Part shown: positions 6,429 to 7,434 of the stretch, piece by piece
How the letters are laid out: every line of letters starts with the position of its first letter
Position numbering within the stretch: position 1 is the stretch's first letter
DNA from: Gemmatimonadota bacterium
GTDB lineage: Bacteria > Gemmatimonadota > Gemmatimonadetes > Longimicrobiales > RSA9
Length of the DNA stretch: 7,434 bases
Assembly (NCBI GenBank): GCA_019689775.1
Contig: JADGGV010000197.1
Location: 1 to 7,434, forward strand
Reading direction: 5' to 3'
Position numbers and translations under genes: made by a program
The notes under the pieces: generated by a model
What the model saw: the letters and a program-made list of their open reading frames with translations, nothing else
Told to the model about the DNA's origin: nothing
Database searches by the model: none

Positions 6429-7398
6429 GGCGGCGCCGCGGACGCGGCTCGTGGTGGAGGAGGCGGGCGGTCGGCTGGATGCGTGGCTGGCCGCCCGCCT
6501 GCCGGATCTGTCCCGTTCCCGCATCGCGCAGCTCCTCGCCGACGGCCGCGTGACGGTGAACGGTCGCCCGGTCCGCAAGAGCTACCGCCCCGAGCCCGGC
6601 GACGTCGTCGACGTCGAGGTGCCGCCGCCGGCGCCGTCCGCACTCGCGGCCGAGCCGATCCCGCTCGACATCGTCTACCAGGACGAGGACCTGCTCGTGC
6701 TCGACAAGCCGGCCGGCCTCGTCGTGCACCCGGCGCCGGGCCACCGCGCCGGCACGCTCGTGAACGCGCTGCTCCACCATGTCGACGACCTCTCCGGGAT
6801 CGGCGGCGTGCTCCGCCCCGGCATCGTGCACCGGCTGGACAAGGACACGTCCGGGCTCCTCCTCGTCGCCAAGAACGACGCGGCGCACCGCGCGCTCGCC
6901 GACGCGCTGAAGCGCCGCGAGATCCGCCGCATCTACTGGACGCTGGCCTGGGGGCACCTGGCGCAGGACGAGGTGACGGTCGACGCGCCGATCGCCCGCT
7001 CCGCCACCGACCGCAAGCGCATGGCCGTGCACGAGGGCGGCCGCCGCGCCGTCACGCGCTTCACCCGCCTGGAGCGCTGGCCGGCCGCCGACCTGCTCCG
7101 CGCCGAGCTGGAAACCGGCCGCACCCACCAGATCCGCGTCCACCTCGCCCATATCGGCCACCCCGTCGTGGGCGACCCCGTCTACGGCGGGGGCGGCGCG
7201 CGCCGCGTCAGCGGCCCCGCCTTCCCCTGGGCCCGGGAGCTCGAGCGCCGCGTGCCCCGCCAGTTCCTGCACGCCGCCGAGCTGCGCTTCCGCCACCCCC
7301 GCACCGGCCAGCCGATGCGCTTCCTCAGCAAGCTGCCGGAGGACCTGGCGCCGGTGGTGGAGTGGGCACGGGGGGGACTGGCTGCGGCGGCGGAGTGA
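6406..7398 (+). CDS. rluD: RluA/RluD-family 23S rRNA pseudouridine synthase
   Basis: Converts uridine to pseudouridine in RNA. The family member RluD modifies the helix 69 loop of 23S rRNA (positions 1911, 1915 and 1917 in E. coli). The 330-residue protein starts with an S4 RNA-binding domain (about residues 16-75: GRLDAWLAARLPDLSRSRIAQLL, then GRVTVNGRPVRKSYRPEPGDVVDV). The catalytic domain follows, beginning DIVYQDEDLLVLDKPAGLVVHPAPG. It contains HRLDKDTSG (142-150) with the nucleophile Asp145, IYWTLAWG, and LETGRTHQIRVHLAHIGHPVVGDPVYG (236-261). S4 domain plus this length point to RluD rather than RluA, but the exact target site cannot be told from sequence alone. It starts at GTG within lspA, as the last gene of the ileS-lspA unit seen here. 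Its Firmicute counterpart, ylyB, also follows lspA. Confidence 0.94.
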   Translation: MTDAPRPEAAPRTRLVVEEAGGRLDAWLAARLPDLSRSRIAQLLADGRVTVNGRPVRKSYRPEPGDVVDVEVPPPAPSALAAEPIPLDIVYQDEDLLVLDKPAGLVVHPAPGHRAGTLVNALLHHVDDLSGIGGVLRPGIVHRLDKDTSGLLLVAKNDAAHRALADALKRREIRRIYWTLAWGHLAQDEVTVDAPIARSATDRKRMAVHEGGRRAVTRFTRLERWPAADLLRAELETGRTHQIRVHLAHIGHPVVGDPVYGGGGARRVSGPAFPWARELERRVPRQFLHAAELRFRHPRTGQPMRFLSKLPEDLAPVVEWARGGLAAAAE

Positions 7399-7434
7399 CG
7401 TGCGGGCGGGAACAGCGGGGTTGACTCCGGGCGG

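Noticed and set aside
7400..7434. Start of a further gene at GTG 7400, or a -35-like TTGACT at 7421-7426
   Set aside because: Only 12 or so codons would be visible, the nearest GGAG is just 4 bases upstream, and no -10 box can be tested because the window ends. There is not enough to support either.

Overview
This 7.4-kb window comes from a high-GC bacterium (roughly 70% G+C or more by eye). All real genes lie on the + strand and are tightly packed. The order is a yggS-family gene, divIVA, a purine nucleoside phosphorylase gene, a 184-bp gap, then ileS, a TraR/DksA zinc-finger gene, lspA and an rluD-family gene. The last four, with divIVA upstream, match the order I recall downstream of the division cluster in Firmicutes (ylmE ... 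divIVA-ileS-ylyA-lspA-ylyB). Base composition, the eukaryotic-like IleRS and the phosphorylase subtype fit a Gemmatimonadota-like lineage better than a Firmicute. That placement is from memory and is tentative.

Region by region: positions 1-37 are probably not genomic. Positions 4-37 align without gaps to the Illumina Nextera Read 2 transposase adapter, with the first 12 bases exact and 25 of 34 matching overall. They run straight into a yggS gene that lacks its usual N-terminal helix, so the window most likely starts at a contig edge and yggS is cut there. From yggS to the phosphorylase gene the coding regions overlap by 4 bp at each junction (ATGA, GTGA), which suggests one translationally coupled unit. 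The only sizeable non-coding stretch, 2127-2310, precedes ileS and holds weak hairpins and a possible six-codon minigene, but no promoter, T-box or terminator that I can defend. From ileS to the rluD-family gene, coding is again continuous (12-bp gap, 4-bp overlap, 23-bp overlap). The last 36 bases hold no supported gene.

Together the genes are housekeeping: PLP homeostasis (YggS), polar or septal scaffolding (DivIVA), purine salvage, isoleucyl-tRNA charging, a possible RNA-polymerase secondary-channel regulator, lipoprotein signal-peptide processing, and 23S rRNA pseudouridylation. I see no mobile element, CRISPR array, RNA gene or undescribed system. The points worth a second look are the adapter remnant, an IleRS type 2 whose HIGH motif has the swapped form GIHH (associated with very strong mupirocin resistance), a phosphorylase with Asp at the base-specificity position, a changed second zinc site in IleRS, and a mini-ORF that ends on the ileS start codon and holds an ATA isoleucine codon not used in any gene of the window.
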